Below are positions 7,742 to 17,521 of a stretch of DNA of 64,000 nucleotides, piece after piece. Source of the DNA: Nocardiopsis ganjiahuensis DSM 45031 (GTDB taxonomy: Bacteria > Actinomycetota > Actinomycetes > Streptosporangiales > Streptosporangiaceae); assembly GCF_000341085.1 (NCBI RefSeq), contig NZ_ANBA01000002.1, positions 434,001 through 498,000 on the forward strand. The letters run 5' to 3'. The stretch's first letter is position 1. The number at the start of each line of letters is the position of its first letter. The notes under the pieces are model-generated. The model did no database searches. It had not been told where the DNA came from and saw nothing but the letters and a program-made list of their open reading frames with translations. The position numbers and the translations under genes are program-made.

Positions 7742-10369
7742 TCAGACCACCGGGAGGGTGGGGCGCAGGACGCTGGGGGCCACGCCGTCGCTGGCTTCGG
7801 CGATGCGTTGGCGTTCCTCCGGGACCGGGCCGTAGGTGGTGGTGCGCTGGCGGACCGGGCGGCCCGTGGGTTCGACGAGCGCCTTGATGTCGCTGATGGT
7901 CTTGAACGAGCCCTGCCCGGAGCCGGCCATGCGGCTGATGGTCTCCTCCATGAGCGTGCCGCCGACGTCGTTGACACCGCCGTCGAGCAGCTGGCGGAAG
8001 GTGCCCTCGTTGAGCTTGACCCAGGAGCCCTGGATGTTGTCGATGCTGCCGTGCAGGAGCAGGCGGGCCAGGGCGTGCACCGCGCGGTTCTCACGGACGG
8101 TCGGTCCCGTGCGGGCCAGCCCGGCGAGATAGATCGGCGCGTTGGTGTGCACGAACGGCAGCAGCACGAACTCGGTGAAGCCGGGCCTGCCGTTGCGTTC
8201 CTCGGACCGTTCCTGGAGCGAGCGCAGCAGCTTGATGTGCGACACCCAGTGGTGCGGGGAGTCCACGTGCCCGTACATCATCGTGGACGTGGTGGGGATG
8301 CCCAGGTCGTGGGCGCTGGTGATGACGTCGATCCACTCACTGGCGGGCAGTTTGCCCTTGGTGAGGATCCACCGGACCTCGTCGTCGAGGATCTCCGCGG
8401 CGGTCCCCGGGATCGAGCCGAGCCCGGCCTCGCGGGCGCGGGTCAGCCACTCGCGCACCGGCAGGTTGGTGCGGGCGGCGCCGTTCACCACCTCCATCGG
8501 GCTGAAGGCGTGGACGTGCATCTCCGGGACCCGTTCGCGGACGGCGGCGGCGATGTCGAAGTAGGCGGTGCCGGGCAGGTCCGGGTGGATGCCGCCCTGC
8601 ATGCACACCTCGGTGGCCCCGGCCTTCCACGCCTCCTCGGCGCGGTCGGCGACCTGGTCCAGGGAGAGCGTGTAGGCGTCGGCGTCGGTGCGCCGCTGCG
8701 CGAAGGCACAGAACCGGCAGCCGGTGTAACAGACGTTGGTGAAGTTGATGTTCCTGGTCACGACATAGGTGATGTCGTCGCCGACGGTGTCCCTGCGGAT
8801 CCGGTCGGCCAGGCCGGTGAGCGCTTCCAGGGCGTCGCCCTCGGCGTGCAGCAGGGCGAGCGCCTCGGCGTCGCTGAGCCCGGCCGGGTCGCGTTCGGCG
8901 CTGCGCAGGGCTGCGGAGATCTCCGGGTCCAGGCGGCGGGGCACCGCGCCCTCGCGGTCCACGCCCGGGGTGAGTTCGTCCCAGTCTCCGTAGACGGCGT
9001 CGAAGTCGCTGCGCCGGTCGCCGGTGCGGCCCTCGGTGTCGATCTCCGTGTGCAGGTCGGTGCGGCCGGAGGAGACCAGGACCGCCTCGGGCTCCTGCCA
9101 GGGGCGGCCCACCAGCGGGGCGTCCTCGCGGGCCAGCCCGGTCTCCGGGTCCACCAGGGCGTCGATGTGCGCGCGCAGGCGCGGGTCCACCCAGGGTTCA
9201 CCGGCCCGGATGTACTCCGGGTAGACGGTGAGGCGCTCGCGCAGCGCGAACCCCTGGGCGGCGGTCCGGGCGGCGAGGTCATCGATCTGGGGCCAGGGAC
9301 GCTCGGGGTTGACGTGGTCGGCGGTGAGCGGGGAGACACCGCCCCAGTCGTCGATGCCCGCGCGGATCATCAGCTCGTACTCGTCCACACCGCCCTGGTC
9401 GGCCCCGATGAGGTTGGGAGGGGCCTGGATGTGCGCCTTGGGGCCCATGACGAGGCGGGTGACGGCGATGGTCGCGGCCATCATGTCGCGCTCGGCGTCG
9501 GGGCGGTGCATCATCGCGGTGTCCGGCTTGGCCCGGAAGTTCTGCACGATGACCTCCTGGATGCCGCCGTAGCGGCGGGAGACCCCGCGCATCGCGAAGA
9601 TCGACTCGGCCCGGTCGGTGACCGTCTCACCGATCCCGAGCAGGATGCCGGTGGTGAAGGGGACGCTGGAGCGCCCGGCGTCCTCCATCGCGCGCAACCG
9701 CACGGCGGGGTCCTTGTCGGGGCTGCCGTAGTGGGGCTGGCCCTTCTCCTCGAACAGGCGCCTGGAGGTGGTCTCCAGCATCATGCCCATGGACGGGGAC
9801 ACCGGCTTGAGCCGCTGGAGGTCCGACCAGGTCAGCACCCCGGGATTGAGGTGCGGGAGCAGTCCCGTCTCCTCCAGGACCATGATCGCCATGGCGCGGA
9901 CGTAGGACAGGGTGTCGTCGTAGCCGCGCGAGTTCAGCCACTCGGCGGCCTGCTTCCACCGGTCCTCGGGCCGGTCCCCCAGGGTGATGAGGACTTCCTT
10001 GCAGCCCATCTCGGCACCCTTGCGGGCGATGTCCAGGACCTCGTCCGGGGACATGAAGGGGGCGTCCAGGCGGCCGGGGACGGTGGCGAAGGTGCAGTAG
10101 TGGCAGCGGTCCCGGCACAGTCGGGTCAGCGGCACGAAGACCTTGCGGCTGTAGGTGATCACACCCGGACGGCCGGCGGCTTCCAGGCCCGCGTCGCGGA
10201 CCCTTCCGGCGTGGTCCAGCAGCCGTTCGAGGTCCTCGCCGCGGGCGTGCAGCAGTACCTCCGCCTCGGTGACGTCAAGGGTCTTGCCGTCCCGGGCCCG
10301 GGCCAGCGCCCTGCGCATGGCGGACGCCGTCGGCGTGGGGACGGGGGCAGGATCGTTCGCACCACTCAT
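7742..10369 (-). CDS. fbiC: Fo synthase FbiC (CofG-CofH fusion)
   Basis: 875 residues from ATG at 10369 ([10 protein letters not shown]). It carries two radical-SAM modules, each with a CX3CX2C iron-sulfur motif: CRDRCHYC at 85-92 (CofG half) and CYTGCRFC at about 547-554 (CofH half). Together they make the deazaflavin Fo from the riboflavin-pathway diaminouracil and tyrosine, the first committed step of F420 synthesis. The reading frame stays open far upstream but that part overlaps the divergent gene and has no family similarity. FbiA and FbiB, acting after FbiC, are encoded only 3.3 kb away. Confidence 0.97.
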   Translation of the reverse strand: MSGANDPAPVPTPTASAMRRALARARDGKTLDVTEAEVLLHARGEDLERLLDHAGRVRDAGLEAAGRPGVITYSRKVFVPLTRLCRDRCHYCTFATVPGRLDAPFMSPDEVLDIARKGAEMGCKEVLITLGDRPEDRWKQAAEWLNSRGYDDTLSYVRAMAIMVLEETGLLPHLNPGVLTWSDLQRLKPVSPSMGMMLETTSRRLFEEKGQPHYGSPDKDPAVRLRAMEDAGRSSVPFTTGILLGIGETVTDRAESIFAMRGVSRRYGGIQEVIVQNFRAKPDTAMMHRPDAERDMMAATIAVTRLVMGPKAHIQAPPNLIGADQGGVDEYELMIRAGIDDWGGVSPLTADHVNPERPWPQIDDLAARTAAQGFALRERLTVYPEYIRAGEPWVDPRLRAHIDALVDPETGLAREDAPLVGRPWQEPEAVLVSSGRTDLHTEIDTEGRTGDRRSDFDAVYGDWDELTPGVDREGAVPRRLDPEISAALRSAERDPAGLSDAEALALLHAEGDALEALTGLADRIRRDTVGDDITYVVTRNINFTNVCYTGCRFCAFAQRRTDADAYTLSLDQVADRAEEAWKAGATEVCMQGGIHPDLPGTAYFDIAAAVRERVPEMHVHAFSPMEVVNGAARTNLPVREWLTRAREAGLGSIPGTAAEILDDEVRWILTKGKLPASEWIDVITSAHDLGIPTTSTMMYGHVDSPHHWVSHIKLLRSLQERSEERNGRPGFTEFVLLPFVHTNAPIYLAGLARTGPTVRENRAVHALARLLLHGSIDNIQGSWVKLNEGTFRQLLDGGVNDVGGTLMEETISRMAGSGQGSFKTISDIKALVEPTGRPVRQRTTTYGPVPEERQRIAEASDGVAPSVLRPTLPVV

Positions 10370-10457
10370 ACCGGCCCACACTACGCGTTCGCTGTTTTGC
10401 GGTCGTCGCCGCCACCCGGTGGCCGTCCGGGGCAAGGACCGCACGCCCGGACCCGAA

Positions 10458-10463
10458 TAGTCT
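10458..10463 (+). promoter_or_regulatory. -10 box, probable leaderless start
   Basis: TAGTCT, then 6 nt, then GTG at 10470, with no Shine-Dalgarno. The transcript would begin at the start codon. Confidence 0.4.
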
Positions 10464-10469
10464 GGCGGG

Positions 10470-11423
10470 GTGCTGAATCGGCTTCGACGGAACACGTGGG
10501 TACGGCTGGCCCTGCTCCTGCTGGTGTGCGCGTGCGCGGGCGCGGCCCTGTACGCCAACTGGACGCAGGCGCGCGACGCCGTGTCCGAACTCCCCCTGTG
10601 GGTGCTGCCCGCCGCCGTCCTGGCCGGGATGCTGGGGCTGGCGGCGCAGATGCTGGCGTGGCGGTCCCTGCTGGCCGGCCTGGGGTCCCCCCTGCCGCGC
10701 GCGGTGGCCGCCCGGGTGATGTTCGTCGGGCAGCTCGGCAAGTACCTGCCCGGGTCGGTGTGGGCGTTCGTGGCGCAGGTGGAGCTGGCCCGGGACTGGA
10801 GGGTGCCGAGATCGCGCGGGGCCGCGGCGACCCTGTTGGCGATCGCCGTGACCGTGGCCGTGAGCCTGGCGGTGGCCGCCGTGGCGCTGCCGCTGTCCTC
10901 GGCCGAGGCCGCCCGCCGCTGGTGGTGGGCGCTGGCGGCCGCGCCGCTGCTGCTGGCCTGCCTGCACCCGAGGGTGCTGGGGTGGGGTGTGCGGTTGGCG
11001 GCCCGGCCCTTCGCCCGGTTCAGGGAGGTGGCCGAGGCGGGTCCGCTGGTGGTCGGCGGGGGCCCGGTCGCGGCGTCCGTGGGCTGGACCCTGGTGGCCT
11101 GGGTGCCGCTGGGCGCGCACGTGTGGCTGCTGACCTGGGCTGTGGGCGGCGACGCGCTGAGGTCGGCGGGGCCCGCGGTGGGCGCGTACGCGCTGGCCTG
11201 GACGCTGGGGCTGCTGGTGGTGTTCGCCCCCGCCGGTCTGGGGGTGCGCGAGGTGGTCCTGGTGGTGGCGCTGGCCCCGGTGGTGGACGCGGGTGCGGCG
11301 CTGGTGGTGGCGGTGCTGTCCAGGCTGGTCATGACGGTGGCGGACGTGGGCTGGGCGGGGTTGGCGGTCCTGCTGTCCAAGGCCCCGGAGCCGGATGCCG
11401 AACCGGCGCCCGGAGGACCCTGA
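10470..11423 (+). CDS. Lysylphosphatidylglycerol synthase TM-domain family membrane protein
   Basis: 317 residues, about seven or eight hydrophobic segments, beginning with GTG at 10470. The stretch [20 protein letters not shown] (residues about 88-107) is typical of the UPF0104/LPG-synthase flippase-like membrane domain (PF03706), and [12 protein letters not shown] occurs late, as in that family. No catalytic aminoacyltransferase domain is attached, so it is more likely a lipid or glycolipid transport component than a synthase. Divergent from fbiC. Confidence 0.8.
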   Translation: MLNRLRRNTWVRLALLLLVCACAGAALYANWTQARDAVSELPLWVLPAAVLAGMLGLAAQMLAWRSLLAGLGSPLPRAVAARVMFVGQLGKYLPGSVWAFVAQVELARDWRVPRSRGAAATLLAIAVTVAVSLAVAAVALPLSSAEAARRWWWALAAAPLLLACLHPRVLGWGVRLAARPFARFREVAEAGPLVVGGGPVAASVGWTLVAWVPLGAHVWLLTWAVGGDALRSAGPAVGAYALAWTLGLLVVFAPAGLGVREVVLVVALAPVVDAGAALVVAVLSRLVMTVADVGWAGLAVLLSKAPEPDAEPAPGGP

Positions 11424-11503
11424 GCCCCGGCCCTGTCCCCTGGCTCAACCGAACAGGAAAGAAACCTTCCATTTTTGGGAGGCGCGTCCTATGCTCGGGC
11501 CGT

Positions 11504-12280
11504 ATGAACTGGGCCCCCCGCTTCCCACGTGTCCTGTCCGCCCCCGCCGTGTCACTGCTCCTGGTGCCGGCGCTGCTCGGCGCCGCCGCACCGGCCGCCA
11601 CCGACGACCCGCCGCCCGAAGGCCCCTCCCACGCCTACGTCAAGCCCGCCGGGATCGAGTGCGACCGGGGCGCGGGCACCCTCACCGTGGTCGGACAGCT
11701 CTTCCCGGTCCTCAGCGAGTCGGACGGGGGACAGTCCGAGCTCTCCCTGGCCCTGGCCGCCGAACTGGCCTCGGAGGAGGAAGAGGGCACCGGAGCGGAG
11801 GAGACCGCCGACCTCGAACTCGTCCTGGTGCCGCAGGCACAGACCCTCCCCGGGATCACCGCCGAGGAGATGGACGAGGCCGCCCAGCGGGCCGGAACAC
11901 TGACCGCCACCCTGTCCGGCGCCGACGGCAGGCTCCTGACCGGTGACGATCCCCCCGTCCTGTCCTGGGCGGACTGGGAGCCGCCGCTGGGCTTCTACGA
12001 GGTGCGCGTGGCCACCGAGTCCTTCTCCCTGCCCGGGTTCGGCGAGTGCGCGGTGGTCGCCGAGACCCCGCTCAGCAGCGTGCAGGTGGGCACGGACGAC
12101 GAACTCGGCGAGCAGCTCGCGAACGGTGCGGACGAGGCCGCCGCCGACAGCGGATCCTCCGGCTGGCGGGACCTTCTGCCCTGGTTCGTCCTGGGCGCGG
12201 GCGTGCTCGGCGCGGTCTTCCTGCTGGTGCCCGTCGTGCTCCACCTGCGCCGCCGCGGACCCCGGGGCCGGGCTTCCTGA
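11504..12280 (+). CDS. Secreted, C-terminally anchored protein of unknown function
   Basis: 258 residues. A signal peptide (residues 1-31, ALLGAAAPAA near the end) is followed by an extracellular acidic domain with two cysteines (GIECDRGAG, GFGECAVVAE). A single hydrophobic helix (about 222-245) then leads to an Arg-rich tail (HLRRRGPRGR), so the protein is anchored with the bulk outside. ATG at 11504 follows a TATGCT -10 box (11490-11495) by 8 nt, suggesting a leaderless mRNA. No family is recognised. Confidence 0.75.
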   Translation: MNWAPRFPRVLSAPAVSLLLVPALLGAAAPAATDDPPPEGPSHAYVKPAGIECDRGAGTLTVVGQLFPVLSESDGGQSELSLALAAELASEEEEGTGAEETADLELVLVPQAQTLPGITAEEMDEAAQRAGTLTATLSGADGRLLTGDDPPVLSWADWEPPLGFYEVRVATESFSLPGFGECAVVAETPLSSVQVGTDDELGEQLANGADEAAADSGSSGWRDLLPWFVLGAGVLGAVFLLVPVVLHLRRRGPRGRAS

Positions 12281-12311
12281 ACCACGTCCGCGCCCCGGGG
12301 ACCCTCCGGGC

Positions 12312-13472
12312 TCAGGTACCGAGCAGCTGCCCGGTGTACGCCTTCCAGTACGGTTCGGCGTCCACCGGGCGGACACCCGCCCTGAGGCGCGCGGGCTCAC
12401 CCGGCCGGTAGAACGCGGCCAGTGCCCGGGCCAGGTCGGCCACGTCCCCGGGTTCGCAGAGCAGACCGTCCACCCCGTCGCGCACGTGGTCGGCGAGGGT
12501 GCCCGCCCGGGTGGCGATCACCGGCAGGCCGTGTTCGTGCGCGAGCCACACGTTCTGGGTGGCGGTGGCCGAACGGTAGGGCAGCACCAGGGCGTCCGCC
12601 CCGGCCAGGAGCCCGGGCAGCTCGTCGGCGGGCACGTACCCCTCCCGGAAACGGACCCGGTCGGCCAGGCCCAGCTCCCCGGCCAGGGCCGACAGCTCCC
12701 CCGAACCACCCCAGAACTCACCCGCCACGGTCAGCGCGACGTCCTCCGGCGCGCCCTCGGCCAGGGCGCGCAGCAGCACGTCCACGCCCTTGTAGGGCCG
12801 GACGATCCCGAAGAACAGCAGGCCCCGGCGTTCCCCGGACCGCTCCTGCGAACGCACGCCCCCGGTCTCGGGCAGGTGCGGGGGCATCTCCGCGACCACG
12901 GGGCGCGGCCCCGCCGGCCCGAGGAGCCCTTCGGCGAGGCGGCCCTGTTCGGCCGAGTGGGTGAGGACCCCGTCGACCCGGCGCAGCAGCGCCCGGACCA
13001 GGGACACGTCGACCGCGCGCCGCTCGTGCGGCAGGACGTTGTGGCACAGCACCACCACCCGCGGGCCCTCTCCGGTCCCCCTGCGCAGGGACCGGATCCC
13101 GGCGAGGACGCCCAGGTAGGCGGGCACCTGCACCGGTGAGAACAGGGTGAGGACCACCAGGTCGTCCCGGCGGGCCAGGCGCCGCCCGGTCCGCCACCAG
13201 CCGTCCGGGCGGTACCAGGCCAGCTCGTGGCGGGTGTCCGGGAACGGCTCGCCCTCGGGGTCGGTGATGGTCTGCTGCCCCGGGTACAGCGCGGCCGGGT
13301 ACTGCGCCCGCCACGACTCGATCCCCACGGTGTGGCCGAGGCCGCGCAGCCGGTGCGCGAGCTCGGTGGTGTGCCGCGCCCCGCCGCCCTTGTAGGGGTG
13401 CGCGGGACCCACGAGGGTGATCCGCCTGGTCACGGGCGCCCCCTGGCCGTGGTCGGTTCCCTGGTCGCTCAC
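12312..13472 (-). CDS. Glycosyltransferase family 4 (GT-B)
   Basis: 386 residues from GTG at 13472, overlapping the upstream stop by 4 bp. The N-terminal half opens with RRITLVGPAHPYKGGGARHTTEL, a donor/acceptor Rossmann domain with a glycine loop. The C-terminal GT1-type domain has LLFFGIVRPYKGVDVLL, DALVLPYRSATATQNV and the usual E(x7)E-like segment (HEHGLPVIAT). It probably transfers a nucleotide-activated sugar to a lipid-linked or cell-wall acceptor on the cytoplasmic face. Last gene of the three-gene envelope glycan operon. Confidence 0.88.
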   Translation of the reverse strand: MSDQGTDHGQGAPVTRRITLVGPAHPYKGGGARHTTELAHRLRGLGHTVGIESWRAQYPAALYPGQQTITDPEGEPFPDTRHELAWYRPDGWWRTGRRLARRDDLVVLTLFSPVQVPAYLGVLAGIRSLRRGTGEGPRVVVLCHNVLPHERRAVDVSLVRALLRRVDGVLTHSAEQGRLAEGLLGPAGPRPVVAEMPPHLPETGGVRSQERSGERRGLLFFGIVRPYKGVDVLLRALAEGAPEDVALTVAGEFWGGSGELSALAGELGLADRVRFREGYVPADELPGLLAGADALVLPYRSATATQNVWLAHEHGLPVIATRAGTLADHVRDGVDGLLCEPGDVADLARALAAFYRPGEPARLRAGVRPVDAEPYWKAYTGQLLGT

Positions 13473-14407
13473 GGGTGCTCCCTGGAACGCACGATGAGGT
13501 CGGCCAGGAGCGCGATCGCCGCGATGATCAGCCCGGTCATGAGGATCATGACGGTGTTGTTGGGCATGTAGAGCGGGTTGCGGACCTGGTCGTAGACGAA
13601 CTTGGCCGCTCCGACGCCCAGCAGCCACAGCGCGGGCGGCATGAGGACCTTGAGCGGGTTGAAGTACATGACCATGCGCAGCACCTGGAGGATGTACCGG
13701 TAGGCGTCGCGCACGAAGTGGAACTTGGAGGTGCCCGCCCGCTTGGCGTACTCGATCGGCACGTACTTCACGGGGTGCTGGTTGGACAGGAACGCCAGCG
13801 TGATGGTGGTGACGCAGGAGAACCCGGGAGGCAGCAGGCGCAGGTAGGGGCGGGCCACGTCCTTGCGGAACACCCGCAGCCCGGAGTTGAGGTCGGGGAT
13901 GCGGGTGTTGGTGAGGCGTTCGGCGAACTTGCGGATCACCCACTTGGCGGGGACCCGCAGCGCCTTGTGCGTGCCCATCTCCTGGGTGCGCGCGCCCACG
14001 ACCTGGTCGATCTCGGGGTCGGCGTCGAGCATGGCGACGAGCTCGGGGATGCGTTCGTTGGGGTAGCTCATGTCCGCGTCGGTCCACACCACGTACTCGC
14101 CGCGCGCCCGCTGGCTGCCGATCCGCCGTACGGTGCCCGATCCGCCGTTGTGCCCGAAGGCCACCACCTTCATGTGCGGGAAGGCGTCGGCGACCTCGCG
14201 CAGCCGGGCGAGGGTGTCGTCGGTGGAGGCGTCGTCGACGGCGAGCAGCTCGTACCCGTACCCGGAGGCGTCCATCGCCGAGCAGATCCGCTTGATCTCG
14301 TCGACGACGTGCTCCTCCTCGTTGTAGCAGGGGAGCACGATCGTGACCCGCACGGGCGGGGCGTCGGTGCGCTCTTCGGGGAGTTCTTCGGCGTCTGCGT
14401 GGTTCAT
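13469..14407 (-). CDS. Family 2 glycosyltransferase, polyprenyl-phosphate sugar synthase-like
   Basis: 312 residues. The GT-A core (residues about 20-235) has VTIVLPCYNEEEHV, ELLAVDDASTDDTL and VVWTDADMSYPNERIPEL (the metal-binding DXD) and RTQEMG. The C-terminus carries two hydrophobic hairpin segments (about 245-300), as in GtrB/DPM-like enzymes that make polyprenyl-phosphate sugars. It lies 9 bp after the large membrane protein and 4 bp overlapping the GT4 gene. The likely job is to supply a lipid-phosphate sugar to its membrane neighbour. Confidence 0.88.
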   Translation of the reverse strand: MNHADAEELPEERTDAPPVRVTIVLPCYNEEEHVVDEIKRICSAMDASGYGYELLAVDDASTDDTLARLREVADAFPHMKVVAFGHNGGSGTVRRIGSQRARGEYVVWTDADMSYPNERIPELVAMLDADPEIDQVVGARTQEMGTHKALRVPAKWVIRKFAERLTNTRIPDLNSGLRVFRKDVARPYLRLLPPGFSCVTTITLAFLSNQHPVKYVPIEYAKRAGTSKFHFVRDAYRYILQVLRMVMYFNPLKVLMPPALWLLGVGAAKFVYDQVRNPLYMPNNTVMILMTGLIIAAIALLADLIVRSREHP

Positions 14408-14416
14408 GGATTCTTC

Positions 14417-16504
14417 TCAGCGGCGTGGCGAGGGGCACGATGCGGTCGGAGGGCACTCGGGGGCGGGCAGGACCGCGGTCCACACGCTCCCGTTGAAGCT
14501 CCAGCTTCCGGTCGGAGGCTCCATGAGGGTACTCGGGTCCATCTGCGCGACGACGTGGAAGTGCCGCTCCGGCTCCACCGAGGAGTCGGTGAGCTCGTCG
14601 ATCAGGTCCCACTCCGGCGCGACGAGAACGGCGTCGCGGCCGCGCTCGTGCACGGCGGACACCACGCGCTCGACCGCCTCCGGGGAGAGGTCGCCCAGTG
14701 CGGCGGTGGGCACCCCGCACACGTTGCGCAGCAGCGGCATGTAGTTCCCCGCCATCCCGGAGTCGACCACGATGACCGAGGCGTACGCGGGCAGCGACTC
14801 GCAGAGCCGCTCGGTCTGCGCGACCGTCCCCACGTCCTGCCGGTACCCCATGATCCCCGCGGCGGACGTGGCAGCGGAGGGCCCGATCAGGGACACCGCG
14901 GCGCCGGCGGCGACCACGGCGGGCAGCGTCCGGACCAGCGGCCCGGCCCCCGCGTCGCGGACGGACCTCTCGCAGTAGCGGGTCAGCCAGGCCAGGAACC
15001 ACACGGCGAACAGGATGAAGGCGGGGATCACCAGCACGATCAGGCGCCTGCTGGCCCAGGGGTGGTCCGGGGTGATGGCCGGGCGCAGCAGGGTCGTGGC
15101 GACCGTCCACACGAGCACCATGGCGGGCAGCAGCCACTGGAGGTCGCGGCGCTGGGTGAGCCTGCGCAGGACGAGGGCGACGCCGAGGGAGGCGAACAGG
15201 ACGGTGCCCAGCCCGACGTACCAGCCCACCCAGTACAGGCTCATGTCGTAGTAGGTGCGGCTGCCCTCGACCGGCAGGCCCTCGATCTGCTGCACGGAGG
15301 CGACCCACTGGTCGGTGAAGTCGCTGCCGTGCCCGTAGTCCGGCCAGAACAGGGGGCGGATCGCGAACCCGGCCATGACCAGCAGCGCCAGCAGCGCCAT
15401 CGCGTTGGGCAGCCAGCGGACCCGTTCGGTGTGCGGGAGCCCGTACCGCCACAGGGCCGCGGTGAGCACGACGGTGGCGAAGACGACCCCGAAACCGATG
15501 AGCAGGAGCGGGTTCAGCGAGTCCGCGAGGTACTCCAGATAGGGATAGGAGTAGCCGTACCCCGCGACCAGTCCGTAGACGACGCCCACGACGAGTCCGC
15601 CGAGCAGCGGCAGCGCCTGCCCGCGCCGGGCGACCAGGATCAGGCCGACGAAGCCCACCACCGGCAGGAGGTCGCGGATGGCGTCGATGCGCACCAGCAC
15701 GCCCAGCCCGAACACCACGCCGGCCGCGGCCGCCAGCGTCTGCGGCCCACCCCACCGGTCGGTGAGGGTCCGGCGGCGGGACAGGGCGTCGAAGGCGATG
15801 ACCAGACCGCCCAGGAGCAGGATCTGCGCGAGGGGCTCGCTGTAGGTGAACCGGCTGACCCACTGCTGGGGCAGGCACACCGCCAGGACCAGGGCGGCCA
15901 ACGGGGCCCAGCGGGCCCCGACCAGGCGGGCGGTGAGCCCGGCGAAGGTGAGCACGCCCAGGGCGCCCAGGACCGGGGTGGTCACGAGCATGCCGTCGAG
16001 CCCGCCGAGCCAGTAGCCGATCGACAGCACCAGCGGAGCCCCGGCCATGAACTGCGGCCAGATGACGTCGTCGCGCTGGTAGTAGGCGAGGCTCTGGTAG
16101 CTGAGCGCCGGGTCGTCCCCCGCGATGAGTTCGCGCTGCTGCGGGATGGGCAGGTAGCCGTTCTCCGCGATCCAGGCGGTGTACATCGCGTAGGAGGCCG
16201 GGTCGCGCCGGATCACCAGGGCCTCGGCGTGGAAGGCGATCTGGACGGCGGCGAAGGCCGCCGTGATCACCAGGACCGCGATCACCGGCCACCAGGGCGT
16301 CTCCTCCCCCTCCGGCGGGTCCGGTACGAACCGGGGCACCAGGGCGCAGGCCGCGACCACGGCGGGAAGACCGAGGAAGGCCCCGGTCAGCGGGGTGAAC
16401 TGACCGATGACCAACAGGGGGAAGGTGACCAGGAGCCAGGCCGAGAGGGCGATCGCGGGAAGCGCGGTCACACGGGCGAGGAACCGTCCGGGAAGCAGGC
16501 GCAT
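14417..16504 (-). CDS. Polytopic membrane glycosyltransferase-like protein (GT-C style)
   Basis: 695 residues from ATG at 16504 (MRLLPGRFLARVTALPAI). Roughly a dozen membrane segments occupy residues 15-545, followed by an extracytoplasmic C-terminal domain of about 150 residues (RQDVGTVAQTERLCESLP onward). An acidic/aromatic first loop (RRDPASYAMYTAWIAENGYL) resembles the catalytic loop of ArnT/PMT-type GT-C enzymes that use polyprenyl-phosphate sugars. It starts the operon with two cytoplasmic glycosyltransferases, which fits export-side glycosylation. Exact substrate unknown. CAGAGT lies 7 nt before ATG. Confidence 0.75.
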   Translation of the reverse strand: MRLLPGRFLARVTALPAIALSAWLLVTFPLLVIGQFTPLTGAFLGLPAVVAACALVPRFVPDPPEGEETPWWPVIAVLVITAAFAAVQIAFHAEALVIRRDPASYAMYTAWIAENGYLPIPQQRELIAGDDPALSYQSLAYYQRDDVIWPQFMAGAPLVLSIGYWLGGLDGMLVTTPVLGALGVLTFAGLTARLVGARWAPLAALVLAVCLPQQWVSRFTYSEPLAQILLLGGLVIAFDALSRRRTLTDRWGGPQTLAAAAGVVFGLGVLVRIDAIRDLLPVVGFVGLILVARRGQALPLLGGLVVGVVYGLVAGYGYSYPYLEYLADSLNPLLLIGFGVVFATVVLTAALWRYGLPHTERVRWLPNAMALLALLVMAGFAIRPLFWPDYGHGSDFTDQWVASVQQIEGLPVEGSRTYYDMSLYWVGWYVGLGTVLFASLGVALVLRRLTQRRDLQWLLPAMVLVWTVATTLLRPAITPDHPWASRRLIVLVIPAFILFAVWFLAWLTRYCERSVRDAGAGPLVRTLPAVVAAGAAVSLIGPSAATSAAGIMGYRQDVGTVAQTERLCESLPAYASVIVVDSGMAGNYMPLLRNVCGVPTAALGDLSPEAVERVVSAVHERGRDAVLVAPEWDLIDELTDSSVEPERHFHVVAQMDPSTLMEPPTGSWSFNGSVWTAVLPAPECPPTASCPSPRR

Positions 16505-16640
16505 GAAGGCAACTCTGGCAGTTCGCGCCACCGTACGCACACGGCGGCCCCTCCCCGGAGCGACCGTGGCAGAAGGTCCGCCTCGGACGGTGCCGTACGG
16601 TCCGGGCGCCGGTGCGCGGAACCCGGTTCGGAGCACGCCC

Positions 16641-16646
16641 TAGCAT
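16641..16646 (+). promoter_or_regulatory. -10 box, probable leaderless start
   Basis: TAGCAT followed by 7 nt and ATG at 16654. Decides this start over the in-frame ATG at 16645, which overlaps the box. Confidence 0.45.
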
Positions 16647-16653
16647 GGGCGTC

Positions 16654-17451
16654 ATGTCCGACTCTCCCGCGCGACTCTGGCGCGCCCTCGTCTCCGCCGA
16701 TCCCACACGCCCGTTCGTGACCTCCTACGACGAACTCGGCGACCGGATCGAACTGTCACGGGCCACCCTCGACAACTGGGTGTCCAAGACCTCGAACATG
16801 CTCGTGGACGGCTTCGGCACGCAGCCCGGCGACCGGATCGCCCTGGCCCTGCCGCCGCACTGGCAGTCGTTGGCGTGGCTGCTGTCCACCTGGTCGGTGG
16901 GGGCCGCCGCGGTGCTCTCCGCCGAGGGTGTGGCCCCGGGGACCGAGGTCGCGGTGGCCGACCCGGAGCGGCTGGAGGCCGCCCTGGACAGCGGCGCCGA
17001 GGAGGTCGTGGGCACGTCCCTGGACCCGCTGGGCCTGCCGCTGCGCGAGGTCCCGCCGATGGTCACCGACTACACCGTCGAGGTGCGCGGGCACGGCGAC
17101 CACTTCCCCGCCTACCCCGTGGACGCCGCCGAACCCGCCCTGGAGTCCGCCGGCCGGACCCTCACCGGCACCGAGGTGGTGAAGGCCGGGCAGGCCCTCG
17201 CCGAGGAGTGGGGCCTGGGCGAGCAGGACCGGCTCGCGGTGGTCGTCGCCCCCGACGCCCCGCTGACCGCACTGGGTGAGGACCTGTCGGTGCTCACCGC
17301 GGCGATCTCCGCCGGGGTCCCCCTGGTGCTGACCCCGGCCCCGGCCGAGGGCGACCTCCAGCGGTTCCTGGACCGGATGGGCACGGAGCGGGTGAGCGTC
17401 CTGTACGGGACCGAGCCCGCCGGGGAACTGCCCTTCCGAAGGGTGGTCTGA
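16654..17451 (+). CDS. TIGR03089 family protein (AMP-ligase-like fragment)
   Basis: 265 residues. It looks like the N-terminal half of an adenylate-forming enzyme (TYDELGDRIELSRATLDNWV, QPGDRIALALPPHWQSLAW) but lacks the core ATP-binding motifs, as is usual for the conserved actinobacterial TIGR03089 family. It is therefore probably not a catalytically complete ligase. It is divergent from the glycan operon, sharing a 149-bp promoter region. Confidence 0.8.
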   Translation: MSDSPARLWRALVSADPTRPFVTSYDELGDRIELSRATLDNWVSKTSNMLVDGFGTQPGDRIALALPPHWQSLAWLLSTWSVGAAAVLSAEGVAPGTEVAVADPERLEAALDSGAEEVVGTSLDPLGLPLREVPPMVTDYTVEVRGHGDHFPAYPVDAAEPALESAGRTLTGTEVVKAGQALAEEWGLGEQDRLAVVVAPDAPLTALGEDLSVLTAAISAGVPLVLTPAPAEGDLQRFLDRMGTERVSVLYGTEPAGELPFRRVV

Positions 17452-17521
17452 CGCCGGGGCGGACCGGACACGGGACGGGGCCGGTGTCCTGACCGTTATG
17501 TCGCCTTGGTAGAACGCTCCG

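Noticed and set aside
7808..12280. Very long plus-strand open frame antisense to fbiC
   Set aside because: Shadow frame created by G/C-ending codons on the opposite strand; only its last part (from 11504) is a real gene with a signal peptide.
16612..16653. Extended start of the TIGR03089 gene
   Set aside because: Upstream codons overlap the -10 box and have no family similarity; ATG at 16654 fits the leaderless pattern.
13475..16720. 1081-codon plus-strand open frame opposite the glycosyltransferase operon
   Set aside because: Composition is Gly/His/Arg/Asp-rich without domains, while the minus strand encodes three clear coupled proteins.
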